Origin: Candidatus Acidiflorens stordalenmirensis
GTDB taxonomy: Bacteria; Acidobacteriota; Terriglobia; Terriglobales; Acidobacteriaceae
Assembly (NCBI GenBank): GCA_003139995.1
Contig: PLIC01000067.1
Span: 4,226-36,781, forward strand
DNA length: 32,556 bases
Direction: 5' to 3'
The stretch's first letter is position 1. Each line of letters opens with the position of its first letter. The translations under genes were made by a program, and so were the position numbers. Shown here one piece after another: positions 16,073 to 26,171 of this stretch. Under the pieces are notes generated by a model. The model was given only the letters and a program-made list of their open reading frames with translations, was not told the origin of the DNA and searched no databases.

Positions 16073-17128
16073 CTACAACTTGAGAGAAGCCATGTCGATG
16101 GAGAAGCGGTACTTCACATCGGACTTGAGCATTCTCTCGTAAGCTTCGTTGACCTTTTGGATTGGGATGACTTCGACATCGGCGGTGATGTTGTGCTGTC
16201 CGCAGAAGTCGAGCATCTCCTGGGTTTCGGGGATACCGCCGATGTTAGAGCCGGAGAGATTACGGCGGCCCATAATGAGTCCGAAGGCAGAGACCCCCAG
16301 GGGTTTCGCGGGAGCGCCGACAAGGGTAAGGTTGCCGTCGAGCCCGAGCAGGTTGAGATAGGCGTTGAGATCGTGCTCAGCGGAAACTGCGTCGAGGATG
16401 AAATCGAAGCTGCCCACGTGCTTCTGCATCTCGTTCGCATTGCGGGAAACGGCGACCTCGTCGGCGCCGAGGCGGAGAGCGTCCTCCTTCTTGTTGGGCG
16501 AGGTGGTGAAGACGACGACGTGGGCTCCGAGCGTATGTGCAAACTTCACGCCCATGTGACCCAATCCGCCGAGACCGACCACGCCAACCTTCTTGCCTTT
16601 GGTAATGCCCCAGTGGCGCATGGGCGAATATGTTGTGATGCCAGCGCAGAGCAGCGGTGCGGCCCCGGCGAGATCAAGGTTGGAGGGGACGCGCAGCACG
16701 AAGTGTTCATCGACGACGATGCTATCGGAATAACCACCGTAGGTCACGCCTCCGAGATGCTTGTCCGGGAAGTTGAAGGTCAGCGTCAGGTTCGGGCAGA
16801 ACTGCTCAAGCCCCGCTTTGCACCGGGGGCAGGTGCGGTCCGAGTCGACCAGGCAGCCGACGGCGGCCAGGTCGCCCGGCTTGCACCTGGTAACTGACGC
16901 GCCAACTTTGGCGACACGCCCGACGATCTCATGGCCCGGGACAATCGGGTAGACAGTGGGCATGAACTCGCTCCACTCGTTGCGGACCGAATGGAGATCA
17001 GAGTGGCAGATGCCGCAGAACAGGATTTCAATCTGAACGTCGTGTTCGGTTGGATCGCGCCGCGCGATCGTGGTCGAGGCCAGCGGCGATGTCGCACTAG
17101 CAGCGGAATAAGCTCTCGCGTTGTACAT
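16073..17128 (-). CDS. Zinc-dependent NAD(P) alcohol dehydrogenase (CAD/YahK-like)
   Basis: 351 residues from the ATG at 17128, with AAGG eight bases upstream. The medium-chain dehydrogenase layout is complete: catalytic zinc ligands C41 (GICHSD) and H66/E67 (GHE), a third catalytic Cys in LLCAGITTY, and the Rossmann motif GLGGLGHMG. The structural zinc lobe reads D97-x2-C100-x2-C103-x7-C111, so its first Cys is Asp. TTSPNKK after the second strand fits NADP preference. Relatives reduce aldehydes to alcohols. It lies eleven bases after the aldo/keto reductase gene, so both reductases are probably co-expressed. Confidence 0.94.
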   Translation of the reverse strand: MYNARAYSAASATSPLASTTIARRDPTEHDVQIEILFCGICHSDLHSVRNEWSEFMPTVYPIVPGHEIVGRVAKVGASVTRCKPGDLAAVGCLVDSDRTCPRCKAGLEQFCPNLTLTFNFPDKHLGGVTYGGYSDSIVVDEHFVLRVPSNLDLAGAAPLLCAGITTYSPMRHWGITKGKKVGVVGLGGLGHMGVKFAHTLGAHVVVFTTSPNKKEDALRLGADEVAVSRNANEMQKHVGSFDFILDAVSAEHDLNAYLNLLGLDGNLTLVGAPAKPLGVSAFGLIMGRRNLSGSNIGGIPETQEMLDFCGQHNITADVEVIPIQKVNEAYERMLKSDVKYRFSIDMASLKL

Positions 17129-17139
17129 GCACTTACCTT

Positions 17140-18574
<1,435 letters not shown>

Positions 18575-19099
18575 ATGATTACCAGTTCAGACTCCCCCGT
18601 GAACGTGACGCCCGAGATGCGGGTGTGCCGTGAAGAAATTATTGGGCCGGTGCTCTCGGTGATGCATGTGGATACGCTCGAGCACGCCATTGCGCTGGTG
18701 AATAGCGATCCACGTGGCAATGGCACTTCGATCTTTACGGAGAACGGCGCGGCCGTGCGGAAATACAGCCGGCGCATCGAAGTGGGCATGGTGGGCGTGA
18801 ATATCGGCGCGGCTGCATCCCCGGCTTATTTTCCGTTTTCCGGCTGGAAGGATTCGTTCTTCGGCGATTTGCGCGCCCACGGCTGGGATGCAGTCGAGTT
18901 CTTTACTCGCAAGAAAAGTGTAATGTCGCGCTATTTTTTATCGGGGAAACGGGGAAATGCTTTGTTGAGCAAGGGGAGAAGCACTAGCGTAAGGCCCCGG
19001 AAATTCGTGGCGGAATTCAACATTGTCATCCGGAGCGAAGCGAAGGACCTCGTGCATTGCGAATTCAAACACATAGGTCTTTCGCTTTCCTCAGGATGA
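18575..19099 (+). pseudogene. mmsA: C-terminal relic of methylmalonate-semialdehyde dehydrogenase
   Basis: From about 18602 (NVTPEMRVCREE) to about 18940 (FFTRKKSVMSRYF) the frame matches the last 110 or so residues of MmsA-type CoA-acylating aldehyde dehydrogenases: IGPVLSVMHVDTLEHAI, VNSDPRGNGTSIFTENGAA, VGMVGVNIG and FPFSGWKDSFFGDL. The cofactor domain and catalytic cysteine are absent because the 5' three quarters are missing, and the preceding bases show no homologous continuation. Past 18940 the frame runs through an intergenic repeat. MmsA converts malonate or methylmalonate semialdehyde to acyl-CoA, the step after beta-alanine transamination, which fits the neighbouring pyrimidine-degradation genes. 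Confidence 0.8.
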
Positions 19100-19100
19100 C
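19025..19100. repeat. Inverted REP-like repeat with 26-base imperfect arms
   Basis: The left arm (19025-19050) starts GTCATCCGGAGCGAAGCGAA. The right arm (19075-19100) is its near reverse complement (AGG-TCTTTCGCTTTCC-TCAGGATGAC), with a 24-base loop between them. Related single arms occur near 22706, 28231, 30437 and 32380. Such elements are common between acidobacterial genes. The hairpin could end transcription from both sides. Confidence 0.65.
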
Positions 19101-19147
19101 AGCCCAAACTTATGTCGCAAATCTACCTCGCGGCCCAAGCGCCACCG

Positions 19148-20539
19148 CTAGGGCTGGGCGTAAAGCGCCCGCTTGAGAAAGTCTCCCGCGCCCGCGCGTC
19201 CCAGAAACTTATCCGCTTCCACGACCACGCGGCCGCGCAACAGCACGGCGTCGGGCATGCCTGTAACTTGAATTCCCTCGAACATTGAATAATCGACGCG
19301 CATGTGGTGAGTCTTCGCGCTGATGGTGTGCTTGCGCTCCGGGTCGAAAATCACCAGGTCCGCATCGCTGCCCACTGCGATCGTGCCCTTGCGCGGATAC
19401 AGGCCAAAGAGTTTTGCGGGAGTTGTGGAAACCATTTCTACAAAACGGTTCACGCTGAATCGTCCCTGGGCAACGCCGCCGGAATAGATAAGGCTCATGC
19501 GGTGCTCGACTCCGGGACCGCCGTTCGGGATCTTGGTGAAATCGTTGCGGCCCAGCTCTTTTTGTTCTTTAAAACAGAAGGGGCAGTGATCGGTCGAAAC
19601 TACCTGCAGATGATCGGTCTTTAATCCGTTCCACAATTTTTCCTGGTGCCACTTCTCACGCAGAGGCGGCGTGAAGACATACTTGGCCCCTTCGAAACCG
19701 GGCGCGTCGAAGTTATCGAGTGAAAGATACAGATATTGCGGGCACGTCTCGGCGTAAACGGGAAGACCGCGGTCGCGGGCTTCGCGCACCTTTTCGAGAG
19801 CCTCATTGCAACTCAAATGGACGATGTAAACGGGCGCCCCGGCCATCTCCGCAAGGGCAATCGCTCGTGAGACTGCTTCCGCTTCCGCCGTCGTTGGACG
19901 AGTCAAGGCGTGATACTTCGGCGCTCTCTTCCCTTCCGCCACCGCCTGCTGCACGAGCACGTCAATCGCGCCGCCGTTTTCGGCGTGCATGCAGACGAGT
20001 CCGCCGTTCTTCGCGGTCGCGCGCAGAGCTTTGAAAATGCTCGCATCGTCGAGCATGAACACACCGGGATACGCCATGAATAACTTGAAGCTGGTGACAC
20101 CTTCGCGCACCAGGGCGTTCATCTCGTCGAGCTGCGCATCCGCCAGATCCGTGATGATGCAATGAAACGCATAATCGCAAACCGCTTTGCCGGCCGCTTT
20201 CCGCATCCACGTATCGAAAGCCGTTCTCAGGGTTTGGCCTTTGTACTGGATGGCGAAATCGATCAGCGTCGTCGTTCCGCCGAAAGCCGCGGCGCGCGTG
20301 CCGGTCTCGAAATCATCCGCGCTCGTGGTCCCGCCGAACGGCATGTCGAGGTGGGTATGCACGTCGATTCCGCCGGGAAACACGAACTTACCCGCCGCAT
20401 CGATAATTTTTCCCGCATTCTCTCGGGGCAGGCTTTGGCCGATGGCGGATATCTTTCCCTCGCTGATCGCGACGTCGCTCGTGTAAGTGTCGGTTGCGGT
20501 GGCTACGCGACCGTTAACGATGATGCTGTCAAAGCCCAT
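19148..20539 (-). CDS. hydA: Dihydropyrimidinase / D-hydantoinase
   Basis: 463 residues from the ATG at 20539 with GGAGGAG about eleven bases upstream. The amidohydrolase metal site is intact: H61 and H63 in DVHTHLD, carbamylated K152 in SFKLFMAYPG, H185 in MHAENG, H241 in VHLSC and D317 in STDHCPF. Length and motifs match dihydropyrimidinase, which opens 5,6-dihydrouracil or dihydrothymine to N-carbamoyl-beta-amino acids, the second step of reductive pyrimidine catabolism. The gene is divergent from the LLM-class oxidoreductase gene with about 120 bases between starts, so they probably share a control region. A beta-ureidopropionase-like amidase gene follows at 21743. No PreA/PreT (dihydropyrimidine dehydrogenase) is in the window. 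Hydantoinase activity cannot be excluded. Confidence 0.94.
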   Translation of the reverse strand: MGFDSIIVNGRVATATDTYTSDVAISEGKISAIGQSLPRENAGKIIDAAGKFVFPGGIDVHTHLDMPFGGTTSADDFETGTRAAAFGGTTTLIDFAIQYKGQTLRTAFDTWMRKAAGKAVCDYAFHCIITDLADAQLDEMNALVREGVTSFKLFMAYPGVFMLDDASIFKALRATAKNGGLVCMHAENGGAIDVLVQQAVAEGKRAPKYHALTRPTTAEAEAVSRAIALAEMAGAPVYIVHLSCNEALEKVREARDRGLPVYAETCPQYLYLSLDNFDAPGFEGAKYVFTPPLREKWHQEKLWNGLKTDHLQVVSTDHCPFCFKEQKELGRNDFTKIPNGGPGVEHRMSLIYSGGVAQGRFSVNRFVEMVSTTPAKLFGLYPRKGTIAVGSDADLVIFDPERKHTISAKTHHMRVDYSMFEGIQVTGMPDAVLLRGRVVVEADKFLGRAGAGDFLKRALYAQP

Positions 20540-20658
20540 GATTGTGTTTCTCCTCCGGCGGCGAAATACAGATTTTATGCTAAAGTCCCAACCCTAAGAG
20601 CGTCGATCTTCGGCTAGCATATTGATTGGAATACATTGACTCGGACAGAGGAGAGAAC

Positions 20659-21651
20659 ATGCAGTTCGGCATCACCTTCAAGCCCGACATGCCGGTAGAG
20701 CGGATCGTCGGACTCACGCGCCAGGCGGAGGCAGCCGGCTTTGAGTATGGCTGGATCTTCGATTCGCACGTCCTCTGGCTCGAACCTTATCCCATGCTCA
20801 CGCTCATGGCGAGCAACACGAAGAAGATGCGGCTCGGCACCTGCGTTACGAATCCGGCGACTCGCGACGTCACGGTCACATCGAGCCTGTTTGCGACATT
20901 GAATTTGATCTCGGGTGGGCGCATGCAGCTTGGCATCGGACGCGGCGACAGTTCGCGGCGTGTGCTGGGCAAAAAGCCGGCCACGATTGCGCAGTTGGAG
21001 CAGGCTGTAAGAACTTTCCGCGATCTCACGGGCGGGAATGAGACGGAATACGAAGGCCAAACGCCGCGGTTCACGTGGGCAACCGCTGGCGTTCCGCCGG
21101 TGTGGGTTGCGGGATATGGACCCAAAGTGCTCGACCTCGCTGGCCGAATCGCCGACGGTGTCATCTTGCAGTTCGCCGATCCGGACTTGATCGCGTGGTG
21201 CGTCGGTTTCGTCAAGAAAAGCGCCGAGGCCGCGGGAAGAGATCCGCGGAAGATCGAGATCATGGCGGCCGCGCCGGTGTGGGTTTCCGCCGATATTGAG
21301 GTGGGCCGGGAACGAGTTCGCTGGTTCCCCGCGCTGGTGTCGAACCACGTCGCCGATCTCGTTTCGCGCTACAAGCCCGAGGAACTCCCGCCTGCTCTGA
21401 CCTCCTATATACGCAATCGTGGGCAGTACGATTACCTTCACCATTGCGAAGTTGACAGCAGCAACCGGAGCTTCGTATCGGACGAAGTGACGGACCGATC
21501 TTGCCTGCTCGGTCCCGCCGAGGCGCACATTGAAAGAATCCGCACGCTCGCTCGCGCCGGGGTCACGCAGTTCAATATTTACCTGATGTGCGGGAACGAA
21601 GAAGACACGCTGGAAAAGTACAAGAAAGAAGTCTTGCCGGCATTTCGGTAG
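20659..21651 (+). CDS. LLM-class (luciferase-like) flavin/F420-dependent oxidoreductase
   Basis: 330 residues from the ATG at 20659, preceded by AGAGGAGAG; an upstream in-frame start eleven codons earlier has no ribosome-binding site. It shows the bacterial-luciferase TIM-barrel pattern: MQFGITFKPDMPVERIV, GWIFDSHVLW, MRLGTCVTNPATRD, LNLISGGRMQLGIGRGDSS and PPVWVAGYGPKVLDLAGRIADGVI. It resembles F420-dependent oxidoreductases of the TIGR03842 type that recur beside hydantoinase/dihydropyrimidinase genes. Whether F420 or FMN is used is not visible. Divergent placement against hydA supports a role in the same heterocycle-degrading pathway; the reaction is unknown. Confidence 0.92.
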   Translation: MQFGITFKPDMPVERIVGLTRQAEAAGFEYGWIFDSHVLWLEPYPMLTLMASNTKKMRLGTCVTNPATRDVTVTSSLFATLNLISGGRMQLGIGRGDSSRRVLGKKPATIAQLEQAVRTFRDLTGGNETEYEGQTPRFTWATAGVPPVWVAGYGPKVLDLAGRIADGVILQFADPDLIAWCVGFVKKSAEAAGRDPRKIEIMAAAPVWVSADIEVGRERVRWFPALVSNHVADLVSRYKPEELPPALTSYIRNRGQYDYLHHCEVDSSNRSFVSDEVTDRSCLLGPAEAHIERIRTLARAGVTQFNIYLMCGNEEDTLEKYKKEVLPAFR

Positions 21652-21672
21652 AAGCCCGCGGTAAAGCAGCTC

Positions 21673-21741
21673 CCAACTATCAGCTCTCAGTTTTCAGTAA
21701 AACCCGGTGGCACTAACTGAGAATTGAAAGCTGAGAGCCGA
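21673..21741. repeat. Imperfect inverted repeat, possible bidirectional terminator
   Basis: CAGCTCTCAGTTTTCAGT on the left faces ACTGAGAATTGAAAGCTGAG on the right around a GC-rich centre (AACCCGGTGG). It lies between two converging genes, so termination from both sides is a reasonable guess. The arms mismatch at several positions. Confidence 0.45.
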
Positions 21742-21742
21742 T

Positions 21743-22630
21743 CTACTCCGCCGTTTGTCCGGTCTGCGAAGTCAGCGCGCCGTAGGTTTCCGGACGCCGG
21801 TCGCGATAAAACTGCCAGACCTTTCTCACTTCCTGGATCATGCCGAGATCGAGATCGGCGACCAGCACCTCATCTTTATTGCGGCTGGCCTGGGCGAATA
21901 TCTTGCCGCGCGGATTGCAGAAGTAACTCTTGCCGTAAAACTCACCTATATTCCACGGCTTTTCCCTGCCCACGCGGTTGATCGCGCCCACAAAGTAGCC
22001 ATTCGCTGCCGCGTGCGCGGGTTGCTCGAGCTCCCACAAATATTCCGAGAGTCCCGCGACCGTGGCGGAAGGATTAAAAACAATTTCCGCGCCCTTCAGC
22101 CCCAGCACGCGCGCGCCTTCGGGAAAGTGACGGTCATAGCAAAGGTACACTCCGACGCGAGCATACTTCGTCTCAAAGACGGGATAACCCAGGTCTCCCG
22201 GGGTGAAATAAAATTTCTCCCAGAATCCAGGATGCAAGTGGGGGATGTGGTGTTTGCGGTACTTGCCGAGATACTTGCCGTCGGCGTCGATGACCGCGGC
22301 GGTGTTGAAGTACAAGCCCGGCATCTGCTCCTCATACACCGGGACCACAATCACCATGCCGTGTTTGGCCGCGATCTTCTGCATTAGCTGGGTCGTTGAT
22401 CCATCGGGGACTCGCTCGGCAAGGTCGTACCAGCGAATGTCTTGCTCCGCGCAGAAGTAAGGGCCGTAGAAAAGCTCCTGGAGACAGAGTATCTTCACTT
22501 TCTTTTTTGCAGCCTGCTCGATCAGCTTCAGGTGCTTGTCGATCATGGCTTTCTTGATCTCTGGCAGCGCGCGGCTGCTGCCGAGCGCGTTGCTTGCCTG
22601 AATCAGACCACAGCGCACATTGCGAGACAT
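21743..22630 (-). CDS. Beta-ureidopropionase / N-carbamoylputrescine amidase-like nitrilase
   Basis: 295 residues from the ATG at 22630 with GGAGGTG six bases upstream. The nitrilase-superfamily triad is complete: E52 (LQELFYGPYF), K126 (KYRKHHIP) and C164 (VYLCYDRHFPE), with the accessory Glu in PGFWEKFYF. Motifs and length fit carbamoyl-cleaving amidases. The presence of dihydropyrimidinase nearby favours N-carbamoyl-beta-alanine as the substrate, giving beta-alanine, CO2 and ammonia; N-carbamoylputrescine remains possible from sequence alone. It is on the same strand as hydA, but the plus-strand LLM gene lies between them, so it is a separate transcription unit. Confidence 0.92.
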   Translation of the reverse strand: MSRNVRCGLIQASNALGSSRALPEIKKAMIDKHLKLIEQAAKKKVKILCLQELFYGPYFCAEQDIRWYDLAERVPDGSTTQLMQKIAAKHGMVIVVPVYEEQMPGLYFNTAAVIDADGKYLGKYRKHHIPHLHPGFWEKFYFTPGDLGYPVFETKYARVGVYLCYDRHFPEGARVLGLKGAEIVFNPSATVAGLSEYLWELEQPAHAAANGYFVGAINRVGREKPWNIGEFYGKSYFCNPRGKIFAQASRNKDEVLVADLDLGMIQEVRKVWQFYRDRRPETYGALTSQTGQTAE

Positions 22631-22705
22631 GGATGCACCTCCGAGAAAGGAAATATACCAGACCTTTCAAGCACAGCGAGCGCAGCCGCGAAGTCTATTG
22701 AAGGC

Positions 22706-22739
22706 CCTTCCCCTTCGAATGGCTCAGGGCCGGGATGAC
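22706..22739. repeat. REP-like intergenic repeat copy
   Basis: On the minus strand this reads GTCATCCCGGCCCTGAGCCA then TTCGAAGGGG, a variant of the GTCATCC-GAGCGAAGCGAAGG family seen at 19025 and 30437. It sits just upstream of the amidase gene start. Confidence 0.45.
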
Positions 22740-22760
22740 AATTCAGAATTGTTCGATAAT

Positions 22761-23855
22761 CTAGTGCGTAAAAGAAAAATTCAGACCCGTCGCAATCTGC
22801 AGGTCGTTCTTTTTTGTTCCGGTCGGCGGGTTGCTGACATAAATATCCGCAAACGAATTCTGCCAGCCCAGCCACTTATTGAGCTTGGTGACCGTGCCGA
22901 AATTGAATGTGCCACGGTATTGTCCGGTCTGAGTAAGGTCCGGGTAGAAGAACAAGTTCTGCGTAATGACTGTGCCTTTCCCGATCTTCTGTGTGAAGGC
23001 GTCCCCCAGCGTCAAGCCCGCCAGGCTGTCGGTCTTAGCGGGGATGACCGTGGCAGTTGTGGACGGCGGCGCGGGCGGAATTGTGAAAGACGAGTAGCCT
23101 TCATGCGTGTAGTTAAGGCCCGCCAGCAGATCGAAGGTAGTGAAAGCATTCTTGATCGCATGCACGCCAATACCACCACCTGCCGTGGCCCGTAGATTCA
23201 GCTCTTGCAGTGCATTGGAAAGGAAATCGCCATTCACAAACCCGAACACTCGCGGGGAGAAATCGTGGTCGTAGCGGGCTCCTCCACCGGTCGAGTTCGC
23301 GGTGGTGTGGGGCGTTGCCGTGGGCAGCTCATTGGTGGCGTAAATCGAGTTGGTGTAAAGGATCAGCTTGTCGTGAAACCCCTTGCGCGTGGCATTAAAA
23401 GCGATGTTCAGATTCTTGGTCTCGCTGTTGCCGCGGGTCACGGCAAAGCCCAGATTCACACCACCGTTCCAGCCTTCTAAGAGACCCGGGTGCAGGCTCT
23501 TCTCATAAGCCGCCTACTCAGCCGGACTGCGCAGCATGGTGACAGAAACCTTCGGCGCCTCCACCAATCCCGCAGTCTTGGTTGCGACGACTACATCGTC
23601 GCCGCTCGTGGTCACAGGACCCACCACCGTCTTGCCACCTAGACTGACGTTCAGATCGCCTGCCGAGGTTATGCTTTGGATCGCGTCAAACTTCACGGTT
23701 ACGTCGCCGGCGTAGTCGGTCTTGATCACGAGTACCTTACCGTCGGACTTCGTGATCGAACCGGTCAACCGGTCGCCGTTCTTCAAGACGACCTGGTCGG
23801 CGAGCGCCGGAATCGCCAATAACACAAGAAGACCCACCACAAATTTCCTATGCAC
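22761..23855 (-). pseudogene. DUF481 outer-membrane-type protein interrupted by one in-frame TAG
   Basis: The whole 364-codon frame reads as one protein if the TAG at 23514-23516 (codon 114) is ignored. The first part has a signal peptide (MHRKFVVGLLVLLAIPALA) and VVLKNGDRLTGSITKSDGK repeats. The sequence crosses the stop as RSPAE-stop-AAYEKSLHPGLLEGWNGG and continues with the DUF481 barrel (VNLGFAVTRGNSETKN, LLAGLNYTHEGY, ending LNFSFTH). Relatives carry Gln at the stop position, so a single CAG-to-TAG change explains the break. DUF481 proteins are putative outer-membrane beta-barrels of unknown function. Recent nonsense mutation, sequencing error or suppression are the alternatives. The start at 23855 is an ATG. 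Confidence 0.85.
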
Positions 23856-24045
23856 AAGAGCCTCCCACGTGATTCAAAAATAGAATGGAATTCTTATTCC
23901 AAGCTCGCGAACACAATGGAGTCCCACAGTCAGAAAGTGAACTGCAAAACTCCCCCACTCGCCACAATCCATTGAGATTGGATACTGAGACTATATCGAA
24001 CTAGCGGCAATTCGGCACGCAGGCAACCAGGATGTTGCCGTGGGC

Positions 24046-24228
24046 TCAGGCTTTGTTTTCAGGCTTGTCTTCAGGCTTGGTATCGTGATCCTTCATACCA
24101 TCTTTCAGTGCGCGAATGCCCTCGCCCAGACCCTTGCCCAACTCCGGCAATTTCTTGGGGCCAAACACCAGCAATGCGATGAAGAAGATCACCAGCAGGT
24201 GCATGGGTTGAAACAAACCTTCAAACAT
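24046..24228 (-). CDS. tatA: Twin-arginine translocase subunit TatA/TatE family
   Basis: 60 residues from the ATG at 24228 with GGAGG six bases upstream. It has one N-terminal TM helix (MHLLVIFFIALLVFGP), the FGPKKLPELG hinge, an amphipathic helix (GKGLGEGIRALKDGM) and a short charged tail rich in Lys/Asp/Glu, which together define TatA. It would form the pore of the Tat pathway for folded proteins; the FG-GAP/ASPIC protein in this window has a Tat-like signal and is a possible client. TatB and TatC are not nearby. Confidence 0.93.
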   Translation of the reverse strand: MFEGLFQPMHLLVIFFIALLVFGPKKLPELGKGLGEGIRALKDGMKDHDTKPEDKPENKA

Positions 24229-24458
24229 AAAGCCTCCGAAACGGACGTGCCGGCCGGAAACCCGGAAAGCACAACCACTCTGTAGTGTATCCCAACTGAT
24301 CCCCGCGAGTCGCGCCGATTCCCCCGCGATCGCAACTACCGCGCTGGGCCATGTCCCTCAAAATTACTTCCGTGACCTACCGGCGCCGCCGCCGCCGGAC
24401 TATCTTGGCCACAGGGCGATTCTCGCGCGTCAAACCGCCAAAACCGCTGGAGGGCTTC

Positions 24459-26033
24459 GTGAAACGCTGCGTCCTGAGATGGCTTTTGCTACTGCTGGCG
24501 GCTGGCTCCTTGAAGGCCGAACAAGCTCCGCCCACGTGCGCCTCCGACGCCATTTTCCTGTGGTTGGCAGGGGGCATTTCGAACGCGCGGATCCAGCGTC
24601 TGATCCAAACACCGAGTGTCCAAACAAAGAACGTCCAAACGCAGGGCGAAGCCGGAAACTTTTCATGTCACGCCGCGTCGCAATGCGCCCAGCAATGCAC
24701 CCGTGCCCTGCAAAAGGCCGGAGCTGACTCTGCCTTGATTCAGAGCCTCGTGCGTCAGAGTCCTGATCGGAGTTCGGATCGGAGTCCCGACCGAAGTTCG
24801 AACCGAAAGTCAGCCGCCAGCGCCCCCTGTGCCTGCTCCAGCCAAGCCGCTCAGGTTGCCGCTCTGGTTCACGACAAGAACTTCGACGCCGCCGAAAACA
24901 ATATCCGCACCCTGCTTCGCGACCATGCGGACAATGATGCAAACAATGCTTTGCTGTATTTTGTCCTCGGAACCGTCCTGCGCCGCGAAGACCGGTTCGA
25001 CGACGCGCTCGACGCATTTACGGAGTCTTCGCGCCTGATGCCCGGTTTCCCCGAAACGCACAGCCAGCTTTCTTACCTGTTTTACCGGACGGACGATTCC
25101 GATGATGCCCTCGCCGAAGCGCGCACCGCCCTCAGCATGGATCCCGCCAATGCCGAGGCTTACCGCTGCCTCGGACTCGCGCTCTACGCCGATGGCCACT
25201 ACGATGCCGCCCTTCATGCCTTCGACGAAGCGCTCGCCCGCGAACCCGACGGCTCTCTCGCGAACGCCGACGTCTACTTCGACATGGGAATCACGCACCG
25301 CGATCAGGGAGACTTGCGCCGCGCCGCCATCGCCTATCGCCACGCACTCAGCCTGCGCCCCGACTTCTGGCAGGCGCACAGCAATCTCGGCGTCGTCCTG
25401 CACGACCAGGGCAAGCTGGATGAGGCGATCGCGGAATATCGCTTGGCCAAGCGTCTCAATCCCGACGAAGCCAGCGTCCGCAACAACCTGGGAAATACTC
25501 TTTGCGACAAGGAAGACTTCGATAGCGCCATCACGGAATTCAAGGACCTCTATCGTCAGAGTCCGGAGTGGGAAGGCGGTCACAACTGCCTAGCCCGCGC
25601 CTACATGTCCAAGCGTGACTACCCATCCGCCATTCGCCAGTTACAGGCTGCCATCGCCGCCAATCCCGCCGGAGCAGCCGAACACCGCGTTTTGGGGCAG
25701 GCCCTCCTTCTTTCGGGAAAAGACCAGGAAGCCGTGGACGTGCTCCGCAAAGCAGTTACCCTGAATCCCGAATCCAGCCTGGCGCACCACTATCTCGGCA
25801 CCGCGTTCGTGAATACCCAACAACTGGCGGAGGCTGAAAAGGAATTTCGTGAGGCCCTACGCCTCGAACCCAGCGCCCAGAACCACTATTCCCTCGCCGC
25901 CTGCCTGATGGCTCTTAACCAATACGAAGAGGCTCTCGGGGAACTTGAAATCGCCTCCCGCATGGATCCCAGCCAGAGTCTTTACCGGGTCCGCATGCAG
26001 GAGGTCGTCCGCCTGATTACAACCTCGAAGTAA
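24459..26033 (+). CDS. Exported TPR-repeat protein
   Basis: 524 residues from the GTG at 24459 with GGAGGG six bases upstream; the frame opens 36 codons earlier, but that part is Arg-rich and unlike a protein start. A signal peptide (CVLRWLLLLLAAGSLKAEQ) is followed by a cysteine-containing region, then a low-complexity stretch near residue 115 built from SPDRSSDR-like units. From about residue 145 to the end lie roughly ten TPR units with the A-x3-YxxAL and ALxxxP signature (for example DPANAEAYRCLGLALYADGH). TPR arrays are protein-binding scaffolds. The partner is unknown, and no catalytic domain is present. Confidence 0.9.
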   Translation: MKRCVLRWLLLLLAAGSLKAEQAPPTCASDAIFLWLAGGISNARIQRLIQTPSVQTKNVQTQGEAGNFSCHAASQCAQQCTRALQKAGADSALIQSLVRQSPDRSSDRSPDRSSNRKSAASAPCACSSQAAQVAALVHDKNFDAAENNIRTLLRDHADNDANNALLYFVLGTVLRREDRFDDALDAFTESSRLMPGFPETHSQLSYLFYRTDDSDDALAEARTALSMDPANAEAYRCLGLALYADGHYDAALHAFDEALAREPDGSLANADVYFDMGITHRDQGDLRRAAIAYRHALSLRPDFWQAHSNLGVVLHDQGKLDEAIAEYRLAKRLNPDEASVRNNLGNTLCDKEDFDSAITEFKDLYRQSPEWEGGHNCLARAYMSKRDYPSAIRQLQAAIAANPAGAAEHRVLGQALLLSGKDQEAVDVLRKAVTLNPESSLAHHYLGTAFVNTQQLAEAEKEFREALRLEPSAQNHYSLAACLMALNQYEEALGELEIASRMDPSQSLYRVRMQEVVRLITTSK

Positions 26034-26171
26034 CTCCCAAAGTGACTCGCGGCGAGATGCACCATCGGACATTACCTTTTGTATGTACTGTCGTGTATCG
26101 CTTCCGGCCATCAACAAACCTAAAATGTAAGAAGAAAGAGGGGCGCGCTCGCGGCGCCGCCGGGTCGGTCA

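Noticed and set aside
20540-20658. Divergent sigma-70 promoters between hydA and the LLM gene
   Set aside because: AT-rich hexamer-like pieces exist (for example TAAAAT), but no pair with good spacing and match is convincing enough to list.
20614-21528. 304-codon minus-strand ORF opposite the LLM oxidoreductase
   Set aside because: No protein-like motifs; the plus-strand gene has a good start, ribosome-binding site and family pattern.
24810-25583. 257-codon minus-strand ORF opposite the TPR gene
   Set aside because: It is periodic only because it mirrors the TPR repeats, and no start signal is present.
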